DNA of 49,507 nt from Chitinophagaceae bacterium (GCA_947442625.1 CANEWJ010000003.1:1-49507), one strand, 5' to 3'; shown: positions 1 through 9,041, counted from the stretch's first letter. The notes: generated by a model not told the origin, from the sequence alone. Made by a program: numbers and translations.

Positions 1-372
1 ACACCAGAAAACACGAATGCATATTTTCCAAGAACAATGTCAAGAGCAGCCTCTAACGCCACTACCCGCACCCTGGGTGTAGCACAAACACGGTATCTGC
101 AAAACGTTGCTTACGTAAGGATGAAGAATATCCAAATTGGTTATAACCTTCCTTCAAATTGGACGAAGCGCATTGGTGCACAAAGCATGAGAATATATTT
201 CTCTGGAGAGAATTTATTTACGTATTCGCCGATGTATAGGGTTGTAAAAAATACCATTGATGTAGAAAATGCCGTGCGATCAGATCGTGATACAAACAGT
301 GGTAACAGCGGTGATGGCTACAATTACCCAATGTTAAAAAGCTATTCTTTTGGAGTAAACCTTGGTTTTTAA
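1..372 (+). CDS. SusC/RagA-family TonB-dependent receptor, C-terminal fragment
   Basis: The frame is open from base 1, so only about the last 123 residues of an outer-membrane nutrient receptor are present. The fragment has the alternating aromatic/polar pattern of the final barrel strands. It includes a stretch like 'RIYFSGENLFTYS' that is common near the end of SusC proteins, and it stops on an aromatic residue (NLGF), as outer-membrane barrels do. A SusD gene follows after 53 bp, the usual SusC-SusD order. The substrate cannot be told from this fragment. The call rests on sequence character plus the SusD neighbour. Confidence 0.9.
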   Translation, partial: TPENTNAYFPRTMSRAASNATTRTLGVAQTRYLQNVAYVRMKNIQIGYNLPSNWTKRIGAQSMRIYFSGENLFTYSPMYRVVKNTIDVENAVRSDRDTNSGNSGDGYNYPMLKSYSFGVNLGF

Positions 373-425
373 CCATAAAGTTAAAAACCAAACCAAGTAA
401 ACTGAAAACATTAAATATCAAACGG

Positions 426-2207
426 ATGAAAAAATTAATCATAGGATTGTTGCTGGCAAGTGTAGGTTTCTCAGCCTGCGAAAAATTAGAGCAGGTACCA
501 CAGTCAACTGCGTCTCAAGCCGCGGTGTTTGGGAACGAAAATGGCCTTAAACTCTATACGAATTCATTTTATGGAATGGGATTTCTTCCTGGTAATTCCA
601 TTTCGCTGGATGCAATGTCAGATTACCTGGCAGTAAGAGCTGTTCCTGATTTTATCAGGGAAGGCGGGTTTGCCGCCAACAATAGTTCAGGATGGTCTTG
701 GACAGATTTAAGGAACATCAACTATTTCATCCAGAATTGTAACAACCCGGCAGTACCCGTAAGCGTTCGGAACAATTATTTGGGTTTAGCGCGTTATTTT
801 AGGGCTTATTTCTACATGGATAAAGTTCGCCGCTTTGGCGATGTACCTTGGATCGGAAAACCGTTAGACATCAATGATACTACTGCATTGAATGCTGGAC
901 GCGACAAAAGAGAACTGGTTATGGACTCGGTATTGGCCGACCTTGACTTTGCCTGTGCTAACATTTCTACAGCAAACGATCCAAGCCGCACAACAATCAC
1001 AAAATGGGTTGCCTTTGCTTTTAAATCAAGGGTTTGTCTTTTTGAGGGAACGTTCAGAAAATACCATACTTCATTAAATCTGACAAGTACTGCCAACAAA
1101 TGGCTACAGGAAGCAGCTTCCGCAGCTGATCAAATTATTAAAAATGGCGGTTTTTCTATTAATACCGCTGGTGGTCCGGGTGTATCTTACCGCAATGTAT
1201 TTACCAGCAATACCCCATTGGCCAATGAGGTGCTACAAGCTGCAGTTGCAGATGTAAACCTTGGGGTATTAAGTGATGCTAACTGGTGGTGGACGAGTGG
1301 TACCTATGGTAGTAAAGCCAGCTTTACACGCGAATTCATCAATACGTTTCTAAATATTGATGGGACTCCTTATACAAACAATCCTGGTTATGCAACAATG
1401 CTTTTTAAAGATGAGGTTAAGAACCGCGATCTTAGGTTAAAACAATCCATCCGTTGCCAAGATTATAAAAGAACCACCAATGGACTGCCAGTACCTGCAC
1501 CGCCCGTTTTCTCATACACATTTACTGGTTACCAACCCATAAAGCTCACTTTAGATAATACAGCTTTAGACGCAGGTAGACTAAACACCAACATTGTTCC
1601 TTTGTTTCGCTATGCCGAGGTATTGCTAAATTTTGCAGAAGCAAAAGCAGAGTTGGGTACACTTACCAATCAGGAGTGGGCACTTACCATTGGTGCCCTT
1701 AGGGCAAGGGCTGGTATTACAGGTGGCTTAAGCATCAAGCCAACTGTAGCAGATCCTTATCTCGTAAGAAACTATTTCCCTAACATTTCTGATCCTTCCA
1801 TTCTTGAAATCAGAAGAGAGCGTGGTATTGAATTGAGCTTGGAAGGATTTCGTTTTTCGGATATTCTTCGCTGGAAAAGAGGAGAGTTGATGGAAAGGCC
1901 ATGGAATGGTTTTCATGTTCCTTCACTCAATGTACCAATGGATTTGAATGAGGATGGTATTTTAGACGTCGCATTTTTCCAGGGCACACGTCCTACGCCG
2001 GCAGTAAGTGGAGTAACGTATGTAGATGTTTCACCGCGAATTGGTGCTGCTATTAATTCACAATTATTGAAAAATAACACATCGGGAGAGCTGATATGGA
2101 TGAATGAAATTCCAAGGAAGTGGAACGAGAGAAATTACTTGTATCCTATTCCGCTCAATGATTTGCAACGCAATCCTAAGCTGAAACAGAACCCAGGCTG
2201 GAATTAA
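426..2207 (+). CDS. SusD/RagB-family nutrient-binding lipoprotein
   Basis: This is a surface glycan- or nutrient-binding lipoprotein, partner of the truncated SusC just upstream. The N-terminus is a lipoprotein signal (charged MKK, hydrophobic core, Cys near residue 19 in 'FSAC'). The body (593 aa) has the SusD pattern: an early 'YFRAYFYMDKVRRFGDVPWIG' type TPR-like segment at about residues 127-147, and a C-terminal 'RYAEVLLNFAEAKAE' followed by 'IRRERGIELSLEGFRFSDILRWKRG'. These are strong RagB/SusD hallmarks. It is probably co-transcribed with the SusC and perhaps with the SGNH hydrolase 83 bp downstream. The ligand is unknown. Confidence 0.95.
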   Translation: MKKLIIGLLLASVGFSACEKLEQVPQSTASQAAVFGNENGLKLYTNSFYGMGFLPGNSISLDAMSDYLAVRAVPDFIREGGFAANNSSGWSWTDLRNINYFIQNCNNPAVPVSVRNNYLGLARYFRAYFYMDKVRRFGDVPWIGKPLDINDTTALNAGRDKRELVMDSVLADLDFACANISTANDPSRTTITKWVAFAFKSRVCLFEGTFRKYHTSLNLTSTANKWLQEAASAADQIIKNGGFSINTAGGPGVSYRNVFTSNTPLANEVLQAAVADVNLGVLSDANWWWTSGTYGSKASFTREFINTFLNIDGTPYTNNPGYATMLFKDEVKNRDLRLKQSIRCQDYKRTTNGLPVPAPPVFSYTFTGYQPIKLTLDNTALDAGRLNTNIVPLFRYAEVLLNFAEAKAELGTLTNQEWALTIGALRARAGITGGLSIKPTVADPYLVRNYFPNISDPSILEIRRERGIELSLEGFRFSDILRWKRGELMERPWNGFHVPSLNVPMDLNEDGILDVAFFQGTRPTPAVSGVTYVDVSPRIGAAINSQLLKNNTSGELIWMNEIPRKWNERNYLYPIPLNDLQRNPKLKQNPGWN

Positions 2208-2290
2208 ACTTAAATAAATTTCTGTTATTGGAAGGCACATACATACGCTGTAAGTAGGCGATTATTGATGATAATATGTAATTTGCTTCA

Positions 2291-3058
2291 ATGAATACCC
2301 CCTCCAGAAGAAACTTCATCAAAAAAGCATCCCTTACAGGAATCCTTGCCCCTTTTGCAGGACAGGTTTTTTCATTGGATAATAGCGATAAGCTCAAAGT
2401 AAACTATACCATCCCTCCAGGAGAAAAAAACAATTACCTGGAACCCATCAAGCAGGAACTGGTAAAACAGTGGCCCAAAAATCGCACCATTAACTTGGTC
2501 TTTCATGGGCATTCGGTTCCTTCTGGATATTTCAAAACACCGGATGTGCGGCCCCTTCAATCCTATCCCCATCTCTTGTTGAAAGAACTCAAGCAAGTGT
2601 ATCCTTATGCGGTCATCAATACCATCCTCACTTGCATAGGCGGCGAAAATGCAGCACAAGGAGCCAAAAGGTTTAAGCGCGATGTGCTCAACCACAAGCC
2701 TGATGTGCTTTTCATCGACTACGCTTTGAATGACAGGCGTATTGGTTTGGAGGCTTCACGCCAGTCATGGGAGTTCATGATCAAGGCTGCCCTCAAAAAA
2801 AACATCAAGGTTATTTTGTTGACGGCAACACCTGACCAGAAAGTAGACTTGGCTGATGCGAAAACTGATCTTCAATTGCTTTGCAACCAGATAAAAGAAT
2901 TGTCTACTGAGTTCAAAGTTGGGTTGGTGAACAGCTATGCGTCTTTTCAAAAAATACATTCTAACGGTGGTATATTGGCTGATTATATGTCTCAAGTGAA
3001 CCATCCCAACGAAAAGGGACATCAGTTGGTGGTTGATGGGATAATGAATTATTTTTAA
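2291..3058 (+). CDS. Tat-exported SGNH/GDSL-type hydrolase (possible carbohydrate acetylesterase)
   Basis: This is a probable periplasmic ester hydrolase. Residues 5-14 (SRRNFIKKAS) form a near-perfect twin-arginine motif, followed by a hydrophobic stretch, so it should be exported folded. SGNH blocks can be read in order: 'FHGHSVPSGY' in place of the usual GDS block (GHS here), a Gly in 'CIGGENAAQG', 'ALND' as the Asn block, and 'NHPNEKGH' as the C-terminal Asp/His block, although the Asp position is occupied by Asn. Length (255 aa) fits the family. It lies behind a SusC/SusD pair and just before a sialic-acid locus, so deacetylation of a host or environmental glycan (for instance O-acetyl-sialic acid) is a reasonable guess, not shown. 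The variant catalytic blocks leave activity uncertain. Confidence 0.8.
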   Translation: MNTPSRRNFIKKASLTGILAPFAGQVFSLDNSDKLKVNYTIPPGEKNNYLEPIKQELVKQWPKNRTINLVFHGHSVPSGYFKTPDVRPLQSYPHLLLKELKQVYPYAVINTILTCIGGENAAQGAKRFKRDVLNHKPDVLFIDYALNDRRIGLEASRQSWEFMIKAALKKNIKVILLTATPDQKVDLADAKTDLQLLCNQIKELSTEFKVGLVNSYASFQKIHSNGGILADYMSQVNHPNEKGHQLVVDGIMNYF

Positions 3059-3067
3059 TGCGTTATT

Positions 3068-3102
3068 GGCCTCAATTGTTTTTAGCTCTTGAACATGAGG
3101 CC
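3068..3102 (+). terminator. Inverted repeat after the SGNH gene
   Basis: GGCCTCA at 3068-3074 pairs perfectly with TGAGGCC at 3096-3102 across a 21-nt loop that can itself pair partly (TGTT with AACA). There is no T run after it, so it is a weak intrinsic terminator candidate or a structured spacer. Confidence 0.3.
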
Positions 3103-3149
3103 ATCATGATAGATTGGCCTTCTCGTATAATAAAACAGCAATATGTAAT

Positions 3150-3164
3150 AATGTGCTACATTTG
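3150..3164 (+). promoter_or_regulatory. Probable autoregulatory operator overlapping a -7 box of the GntR gene
   Basis: Bases 3150-3162 read AATGTGCTACATT, an inverted repeat with a single mismatched pair around a central C. It shares the core ATGT-n-C-t-ACAT with the perfect palindrome upstream of the susC at 4016. The overlapping octamer TACATTTG at 3157-3164 matches the Bacteroidota -7 consensus TAnnTTTG exactly, but no TTTG -33 element is seen at the right distance. A bound repressor would cover the promoter. The match to the general GntR operator form (GTA/C...TAC) is partial because one half-site has G. Confidence 0.5.
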
Positions 3165-3178
3165 GCCAAAGCACTGTG

Positions 3179-3877
3179 ATGAAGAAAATGCTTTCTGCAA
3201 TTGATATTGAACCGGTCAGCCACCAAACCATGGCCGATATTGTAGAGCTCAAGTTATTGGCTTTCCTAAAGAAAAATGCTTTTAAACCCGGCGACGCACT
3301 GCCGAAAGAAATGGAACTTGCTGAGGCATTGGGTGTAAGCCGAAACATCCTGCGGGAGGCGCTCAGCAGGCTTCGCGTGTTGGGGATGGTGGATTCCAAA
3401 AAAAGGAGAGGAATGGTGCTGACCAGCCCGGATATACTGGGGTCTCTGGAAAAAGTAATGGACCCGCTGATCATCGATCAAAGTACGTTACAGGATTTTT
3501 TCGAACTTCGCCTTACCTTGGAAATGGGCTTGGCAGATATCTTGTTCATCCGCAAAACCGAAAAAGACGTCGCCGAGCTGGAGCAGATTGCATTGGCTGA
3601 AAAAGTGCGGGATAAAAACGATGTTGCGTTTCGAATCAAGAGTGAAGTGGAGTTTCATGGTAAAATATACCGGATGACGGGAAATCATACGATGCAACGT
3701 TTCCAAACCATGTTGCTTCCCATTTTTGGGCACCTGGTGACCGTAGAAAAAAAGCCTGCAGCAGCCAAGGTTACACACCTCGACCTTGTCAATCTTTTAA
3801 AAAATGGAACTATAGAAGAATTCAGAAAGGGTATGCGCGATCACCTGGAACCTCATTTCAAGCGCACTACTAAATAA
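3179..3877 (+). CDS. FadR-subfamily GntR transcriptional regulator (NanR-like)
   Basis: This is a DNA-binding ligand sensor that probably controls the adjacent sialic-acid uptake and degradation genes. Residues about 15-80 are a winged helix-turn-helix ('FKPGDALPKEMELAEALGVS' then 'RNILREALSRLRVLGMV'). The C-terminal half is a helical FCD ligand/metal domain with the characteristic 'EFHGKIYRMTGNH' and a final conserved His-rich helix ('MRDHLEPHF'). Start choice is unsure: GTG at 3176, ATG at 3179 or ATG at 3191 all fit, and the putative -7 box lies only about 15 bp upstream of 3179, so 3191 is attractive. It is transcribed in the same direction as susC at 4016 but separated by 138 bp containing its own promoter. 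NanR-like function is inferred from context, not from signature residues. Confidence 0.85.
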   Translation: MKKMLSAIDIEPVSHQTMADIVELKLLAFLKKNAFKPGDALPKEMELAEALGVSRNILREALSRLRVLGMVDSKKRRGMVLTSPDILGSLEKVMDPLIIDQSTLQDFFELRLTLEMGLADILFIRKTEKDVAELEQIALAEKVRDKNDVAFRIKSEVEFHGKIYRMTGNHTMQRFQTMLLPIFGHLVTVEKKPAAAKVTHLDLVNLLKNGTIEEFRKGMRDHLEPHFKRTTK

Positions 3878-3943
3878 GATTATTGGGATTCAGGGTAAAA
3901 TATTACTCAGCACAAGGCATTTAAGCCATGTTTTTTGTTTTTG

Positions 3944-3976
3944 TTTTGTTAATTATGTACTACATAAGTATATTCG
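3944..3976 (+). promoter_or_regulatory. Promoter with embedded 15-bp operator upstream of sialic-acid susC
   Basis: TTTTG at 3944-3948, a 20-bp spacer and TATATTCG at 3969-3976 (one mismatch to TAnnTTTG) form a Bacteroidota-type promoter whose expected start lies about 35 bp before the susC ATG. Inside the spacer, 3953-3967 is the perfect palindrome TTATGTA-C-TACATAA. Its core tGTA-C-TACa fits the GntR-family operator form yGTM-N0-1-KACy. An operator placed between -33 and -7 implies repression, most simply by the GntR protein encoded just upstream. Confidence 0.65.
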
Positions 3977-4015
3977 AACATAAATATTTCATTTTTCAAT
4001 TAAAAACTACTGCTT

Positions 4016-7000
4016 ATGAAATCAGGGATCAAAATTTTACTGGTACTGGTATTGCTGGTATTCAGTAACAATGTCACCTGGGGACAATCCAAAAAAATAT
4101 CCGGTACGGTCACCTCTCAGGAAGATGGAACGCCCATGGCTGGAGTCAGTATTTCCAAAAAAGGTTCTACTGTTGGTGCACAAACAAGCACAGATGGTCG
4201 TTATACCATTGCTGCCGACAAAGGCGATGTGCTTGTTTTCACATCAACCGGGTTTGCGAAATTAGAAATTACAGTAGGTGCAGCTGACATGATCAATGTT
4301 AAACTGCAGACCGATGATACAGATCTTGGTGAAGTAGTGGTAGTGGGTTATGGCACACAGAAGAAAAGCAGCCTGACAGCGTCAATTTCAAAACTGGACA
4401 AGCGAATCCTGGAAACAGGTGTCCGTGCCAATCCTGCTCAAGCATTGGCCGGAACGATAGCGGGTGTAAGGGTTTCAACCACTTCAGGTAAGCCTGGGGC
4501 GTTGCCTGCCATTGTACTCAGGGGTGGAACCAACTTTGATGGTTCCGGTTCTCCATTGGTTATTGTGGATGGGCAATTCAGGCCTTCTTTGGGCGATATC
4601 AATCCGGAGGAAATTGAAAGCCTTGAAGTGCTGAAGGATGCCTCTGCCACAGCCATCTACGGAGCAAGGGCCAGCAATGGTGTAATTTTGATTACTACCA
4701 AGCGCGGAAAGGCCGGTGCTTCATCCATTGCATTCAAAATGAAATCAGGGGTCAATACCCTCAATTCACCTTATGAATTGCTTAATGCTGAAGAATATTT
4801 GTTTTGGGGCAGGAAAGCATTGGTTGAAACCTTTAAAGTCAATGGCAACCAAAGTTTGATCAATACTTCTGGGCCTCGGGGAACAGGAAACGTATACAAG
4901 AATGCCGCTGGTGCAATAGTGGACGGCAATTATGACTTGAATGCCTTGTTCAGTCCTATGATTTTATCTGATGCAAACAGGGAATTGCTGAACAAAGGGA
5001 ATGGATGGAAAGTGATGAAGGATGCCATTCCAACGAATGCTGCAGGAGCGTATGACCCTGCAGGCACCATCAAAGATATTCTTTACAAGGAGTTCAGCTA
5101 TGCAGACAATGCATTCCGCAACCAGGCTGTATTGCAGGATTATAACATCGGCATGTCTGGCGGGAATGACAGGGGTACCTATTTTGCCAACTTGGGTATG
5201 TACAATGAAGATGGCATTGCCAAAGCTTCATTCTATCGCCGGTTAAACTTTGTCATCAATGGGGACTATAAAATCAAAAGCTGGTTGAAATCAGAAAGCA
5301 GCGTTGCCTTTGCAAAAGCAAACTTCAGGGATCAAGCCCAAACCTCAGATGCGAGTTATTGGGGTCGAATCCTGATGGCTGCACCGACCATGAGGGGTGT
5401 GAATGAAAACGGAGACGTATTGCTGGGCCGTAACGCAGGAGATGGTAACCCTACGATCAATGAGCCACAGTTTATCCGCAGGAACCAATCAGACAAGTTT
5501 ACTTTGATGCAGTCCTTGAAAGCAGATCTTTTCAAAGACCTTTACATCAAGGTAGGTGGTATTTTCATGTACGATGAGCAGGTTTCTGAAGCGTTTAACA
5601 AGGATTTCAGAACCGGTGTTTTGAGTTATACCAATCCCAATGCAGGCTGGAACCGTGACCGTGTCAGTTCTGCATCTTTTGACAGGGTATTCCGTCAAAC
5701 CTTCAATGCCATCTTGAACTATAAAAAAGAATTGTTTGGGAAAAGCAACTTGGATGCAATGATTGGTGGTGAGTATTTCGATGTGTACAACAATGGCATC
5801 TCTGCAAGTGGCCGCTTGGCGCCAACAGATGATTTTGAGGCTTTGGGATCTACTTCTACAGATGCCAACCAGCGCTCTATTGGCTCATACCATACTGAAG
5901 AAAGAATACTTTCTGCTTTTGGAAGGGTGAATTATGACTGGGATGGAAAATACCTGGCATCGTTTACTGCAAGGCAAGATGGTTATTCCAGGCTGATTGG
6001 TGACAACCAGTATGGTGTGTTTCCCGGTGCATCATTTGGATGGTTGGCGCATAAGGAAAAGTTCATGGAAGGTACTTCAGGATGGCTTTCTTTGTTGAAA
6101 CTGAGGGGAAGCTGGGGTAAAAACGGAAACATTGGCGGTATAGGCTTGTATGAATTGCAGGGTGGTTATAACACGACTGGCCGCTACGAAAACGTCATTG
6201 GATTCAGTTTGGGCGGTATTCCCAATCCTAAATTGAGGTGGGAAAAAACCAACACGGTAGAAGCGGCGGTAGAATATGGATTGTTCAAAAACAGGATAAC
6301 AGGTTCAATTGGTGTCTACAACCGTATCACCAATGATAAAATTGCCAACGTGCTGTTGCCCAACTCAACGGGTGTCAGCAGCATTCGTACCAACAATGGT
6401 TCGATGCAAAACACGGGCGTTGAGGCAGACATGTTTGTAAAGGTCATCCAGAACAAGGATTGGGACATACGCCTTGGTGCCAACATTGCCTGGAACAAGA
6501 ATAAAATATTGAAGCTGCCATTCAATGGCAATGAAAACAACAGACAAGGTGGTACCCAGATTTATGATCCTGTTACCGGAAAAATCATTTGGGTTGGTGG
6601 TTTGCAGGAAGGACAGGAGCCTGGTGAACTCTTTGGATTTGTCATGGAAGGGCTGATCAGGGATGCAAAAGATCTTGCAGCCTACAACAAAATTGATTTG
6701 GCAGCTGGGCAGGTACAGCTGAATGCTGCTGCTGGTCGTCCACTGACGAGTCGGCAATTGCTTACCCAAAGGGGATTGAATCCAAACCAGTGGTGGACAA
6801 CCAGCCTGGGTGATGTTCGCTGGAAAGACATTGACAAGAATGACACCATCGATTTCAGGGACAGGGTTTTCATGGGACGAACAATCCCACGCTGGACGGG
6901 TGGCTTTAATCTTTCCGTTGGCTGGAAAGGATTGCAATTGTTTGCCCGTATGGATTATGCCTTGGGATTTGTACAAATGGATTTCCGTCAGCTTTGGGCC

Positions 7001-7372
7001 ATGGGCAGCATGCAGGGCGAATTCAATGGTACAAATTTTGTAAAAGATTCATGGACACCAGAGAACCCCAATGCCAGGTTCCCAACGTATATGAACCAAG
7101 ACCAACAATTGAAAAAGAATTACGACAGGAACAGCAACATGTTCTGGGTGAGTTCAAATTACCTTTGTTTCAGGGAGGTAACGCTCAGCTACCCCGTTCC
7201 CCAGAATCTTTTGAAGCGGGCTAAAATTGCAGGACTTACCTTGATGGTGACGGGTCAGAACCTTGGCTATATCAGCAATGAAATGCTCAAACTGCCGGAA
7301 AGAACAGGCGAACAGGATGGTGCATATACCATTCCTACCCAAATGGTTTTTTCAGCAAATCTTACATTCTAA
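4016..7372 (+). CDS. SusC/RagA-family TonB-dependent receptor of the sialic-acid locus
   Basis: This is an outer-membrane active transporter energised by TonB, likely importing sialic acid or sialo-oligosaccharides. It is a full-length SusC (1118 aa) with a signal peptide (residues 1-24, ending 'TWGQ'), a carboxypeptidase-regulatory-like domain ('ISGTVTSQEDGTPMAGVSI...', about 28-100), a TonB-box-like 'GEVVVVGYGTQKK' near 110, a plug with 'VIVDGQF' and 'IESLEVLKDASATAIYGARA', and a 22-strand-type barrel ending in Phe (ANLTF). It is paired with the SusD at 7390 after a 17-bp gap. The operator in its promoter ties it to the GntR regulator. The downstream lyase and sialidase, rather than the receptor itself, identify the substrate class. 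Confidence 0.95.
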   Translation: MKSGIKILLVLVLLVFSNNVTWGQSKKISGTVTSQEDGTPMAGVSISKKGSTVGAQTSTDGRYTIAADKGDVLVFTSTGFAKLEITVGAADMINVKLQTDDTDLGEVVVVGYGTQKKSSLTASISKLDKRILETGVRANPAQALAGTIAGVRVSTTSGKPGALPAIVLRGGTNFDGSGSPLVIVDGQFRPSLGDINPEEIESLEVLKDASATAIYGARASNGVILITTKRGKAGASSIAFKMKSGVNTLNSPYELLNAEEYLFWGRKALVETFKVNGNQSLINTSGPRGTGNVYKNAAGAIVDGNYDLNALFSPMILSDANRELLNKGNGWKVMKDAIPTNAAGAYDPAGTIKDILYKEFSYADNAFRNQAVLQDYNIGMSGGNDRGTYFANLGMYNEDGIAKASFYRRLNFVINGDYKIKSWLKSESSVAFAKANFRDQAQTSDASYWGRILMAAPTMRGVNENGDVLLGRNAGDGNPTINEPQFIRRNQSDKFTLMQSLKADLFKDLYIKVGGIFMYDEQVSEAFNKDFRTGVLSYTNPNAGWNRDRVSSASFDRVFRQTFNAILNYKKELFGKSNLDAMIGGEYFDVYNNGISASGRLAPTDDFEALGSTSTDANQRSIGSYHTEERILSAFGRVNYDWDGKYLASFTARQDGYSRLIGDNQYGVFPGASFGWLAHKEKFMEGTSGWLSLLKLRGSWGKNGNIGGIGLYELQGGYNTTGRYENVIGFSLGGIPNPKLRWEKTNTVEAAVEYGLFKNRITGSIGVYNRITNDKIANVLLPNSTGVSSIRTNNGSMQNTGVEADMFVKVIQNKDWDIRLGANIAWNKNKILKLPFNGNENNRQGGTQIYDPVTGKIIWVGGLQEGQEPGELFGFVMEGLIRDAKDLAAYNKIDLAAGQVQLNAAAGRPLTSRQLLTQRGLNPNQWWTTSLGDVRWKDIDKNDTIDFRDRVFMGRTIPRWTGGFNLSVGWKGLQLFARMDYALGFVQMDFRQLWAMGSMQGEFNGTNFVKDSWTPENPNARFPTYMNQDQQLKKNYDRNSNMFWVSSNYLCFREVTLSYPVPQNLLKRAKIAGLTLMVTGQNLGYISNEMLKLPERTGEQDGAYTIPTQMVFSANLTF

Positions 7373-7389
7373 TTTTTTAATCATACACA

Positions 7390-8976
7390 ATGACAAAGAA
7401 TACATTTCAAGTCGTTCTGTTTTTCGCAATGTTGACAATCGGAATGACATCATGCAAAAAAACATTGGAGCTAACACCGCAGGATTCATTTGGTAGTGGA
7501 AATTTCTGGAAAAACGAAGCCCAGATCAGCGGTTTCATGCAAGGATTGCACACCCAGTTCAGGGGAAATATGTTTCAGTTTTTACGGTTGGGCGAAATGC
7601 GTGGAGGTGGTTTTACCACAGCTGAGATATTTCCTGTTTCTTTGAATGAAGTGCCTTTGATTCTGCAAAACCTGGAAGAGAATTCTTCTGGGGTAAGCAA
7701 TTGGGCTGGTTTCTATGGTCCAATCCTCCAGCTCAACCTTTTCATACAAGAGACCGAAGCATCAACCATTTTAACAGCAGCAAGAAAAAGTTATTTCCTC
7801 GGCCAGGCTTATGCGATGAGGGCATATTATTATTTTCATTTGCTGCGTACATACGGAGGTGTTCCGCTCAGGCTTGTTCCTGAGGTACCCAATGGTATTA
7901 CTGATCCTGTGGCTTTGCGCAAAGCAAGGGCCACTGAGGCCGAGGTGATGACTGCAGTAAAAGCTGATGTTGACAAAGCTGTTGTTACATTCGGAAATGC
8001 AGCTGTTGCCAACAAAGCCCAATGGAATCCTATGGCGGCTTTGATGTTGAAAGGGGAGATCTATCTATGGTCTGCCAAAGTATACAACACTACAGCTGAT
8101 TTGGCTACGGCAAAAGCAGCATTGAATACGGTTACTGGTTTTACGCTGCGTCCTAATTTTGCAGATGTGTTTTCATATGCCAACAAAAAGAACAGTGAGA
8201 TCATTTTTACATTGAGTTATTCTTTTGCTGAAGCGGAAATGCCAAGTGTATCACTTTTTACATACGATTTGCCTGGATTGGCTGGCGGTTTTTATGCAGA
8301 CTCTCTGGCATCGGGTGCTTTTATTTCTACCAATCCTGATCCACTCAATATCGGACAAACCAATGCCCAACAAATCATTCAACGCTACCGGTACAGCTTT
8401 GAGTTGTTCCAGAGCTATGAGATTGCAGACAGGCGTAAGCTGGCTACATTCTATGATTTTTACAAGGTGACTAAAACAGGTGCACCTCCATACAAAGTGC
8501 TTGCGCGGAATACCGTACTCAGGAAATTCCTGGGCACCATGGACCAAAACAAGCGTTATTTTTCTGATGACTGGCCTGTTTACAGGGAAGCCGACAGGTT
8601 GTTGATGCTGGCTGAAATTGTAAACGCTGAAGGCGGAGATCCAACTGTTTTCATCAAGCAAATCCGCGATAGGGCATATGGTGGAGCAGCCAATGACAGG
8701 GTTCCGTTTGTAAATCGTAGCAAGGATGCCAATGAACTCTTCATTTTTGCTGAGCGCAGCAAAGAGTTTGTATTTGAAGGGAAGCGTTGGTATGATGCAA
8801 GAAGAATGAAATTCGGAGCAGATCCGCTTGCATTCATCAGTACAAGTCATCCTTACGGTGTGTTGAATAAAGCCACAAACGCACACAAGTTATTGTGGCC
8901 CATTGAACCTGCTATTTGGACAAACGATCCATTGGTGAATCAAACACCGGGATATGTAACTTCAAAGCCAAAATAA
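7390..8976 (+). CDS. SusD/RagB-family lipoprotein of the sialic-acid locus
   Basis: This is the surface-exposed lid/binding partner of the SusC ending 17 bp upstream. A lipoprotein signal peptide ends at a Cys near residue 22 ('GMTSCKK'). SusD hallmarks follow: 'YFLGQAYAMRAYYYFHLLRTYGGVPL' type helical pair (about 130-155), and C-terminal 'YREADRLLMLAEIVNAEGG' and 'FAERSKEFVFEGKRWYDARRMK'. Length (528 aa) is normal. A strong hairpin lies 35 bp after its stop, so full read-through into the lyase gene is not guaranteed. Ligand assignment (sialic acid) is from context. Confidence 0.95.
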   Translation: MTKNTFQVVLFFAMLTIGMTSCKKTLELTPQDSFGSGNFWKNEAQISGFMQGLHTQFRGNMFQFLRLGEMRGGGFTTAEIFPVSLNEVPLILQNLEENSSGVSNWAGFYGPILQLNLFIQETEASTILTAARKSYFLGQAYAMRAYYYFHLLRTYGGVPLRLVPEVPNGITDPVALRKARATEAEVMTAVKADVDKAVVTFGNAAVANKAQWNPMAALMLKGEIYLWSAKVYNTTADLATAKAALNTVTGFTLRPNFADVFSYANKKNSEIIFTLSYSFAEAEMPSVSLFTYDLPGLAGGFYADSLASGAFISTNPDPLNIGQTNAQQIIQRYRYSFELFQSYEIADRRKLATFYDFYKVTKTGAPPYKVLARNTVLRKFLGTMDQNKRYFSDDWPVYREADRLLMLAEIVNAEGGDPTVFIKQIRDRAYGGAANDRVPFVNRSKDANELFIFAERSKEFVFEGKRWYDARRMKFGADPLAFISTSHPYGVLNKATNAHKLLWPIEPAIWTNDPLVNQTPGYVTSKPK

Positions 8977-9010
8977 AAACTGCATTCGGGAATTAGAACG
9001 TCATACAATG

Positions 9011-9041
9011 GGGTCTGGGGTTATTTTCCTCAGACCCTTTT
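9011..9041 (+). terminator. Intrinsic terminator or attenuator between susD and nanA
   Basis: GGGTCTGGGG (9011-9020) folds onto CCTCAGACCC (9028-9037) with one G-T wobble and a 7-nt loop, followed directly by TTTT. It separates the susC/susD unit from the catabolic genes. Incomplete termination here could make the surface proteins more abundant than the enzymes. Confidence 0.75.

Noticed and set aside
6365-6976. 203-codon minus-strand open frame inside the sialic-acid susC
   Set aside because: It lies fully antisense to a well-supported SusC barrel, has no recognisable domain and reads like a codon-bias shadow.
8251-8886. 211-codon minus-strand open frame inside susD
   Set aside because: Antisense to clear SusD motifs, with irregular composition and no family resemblance.
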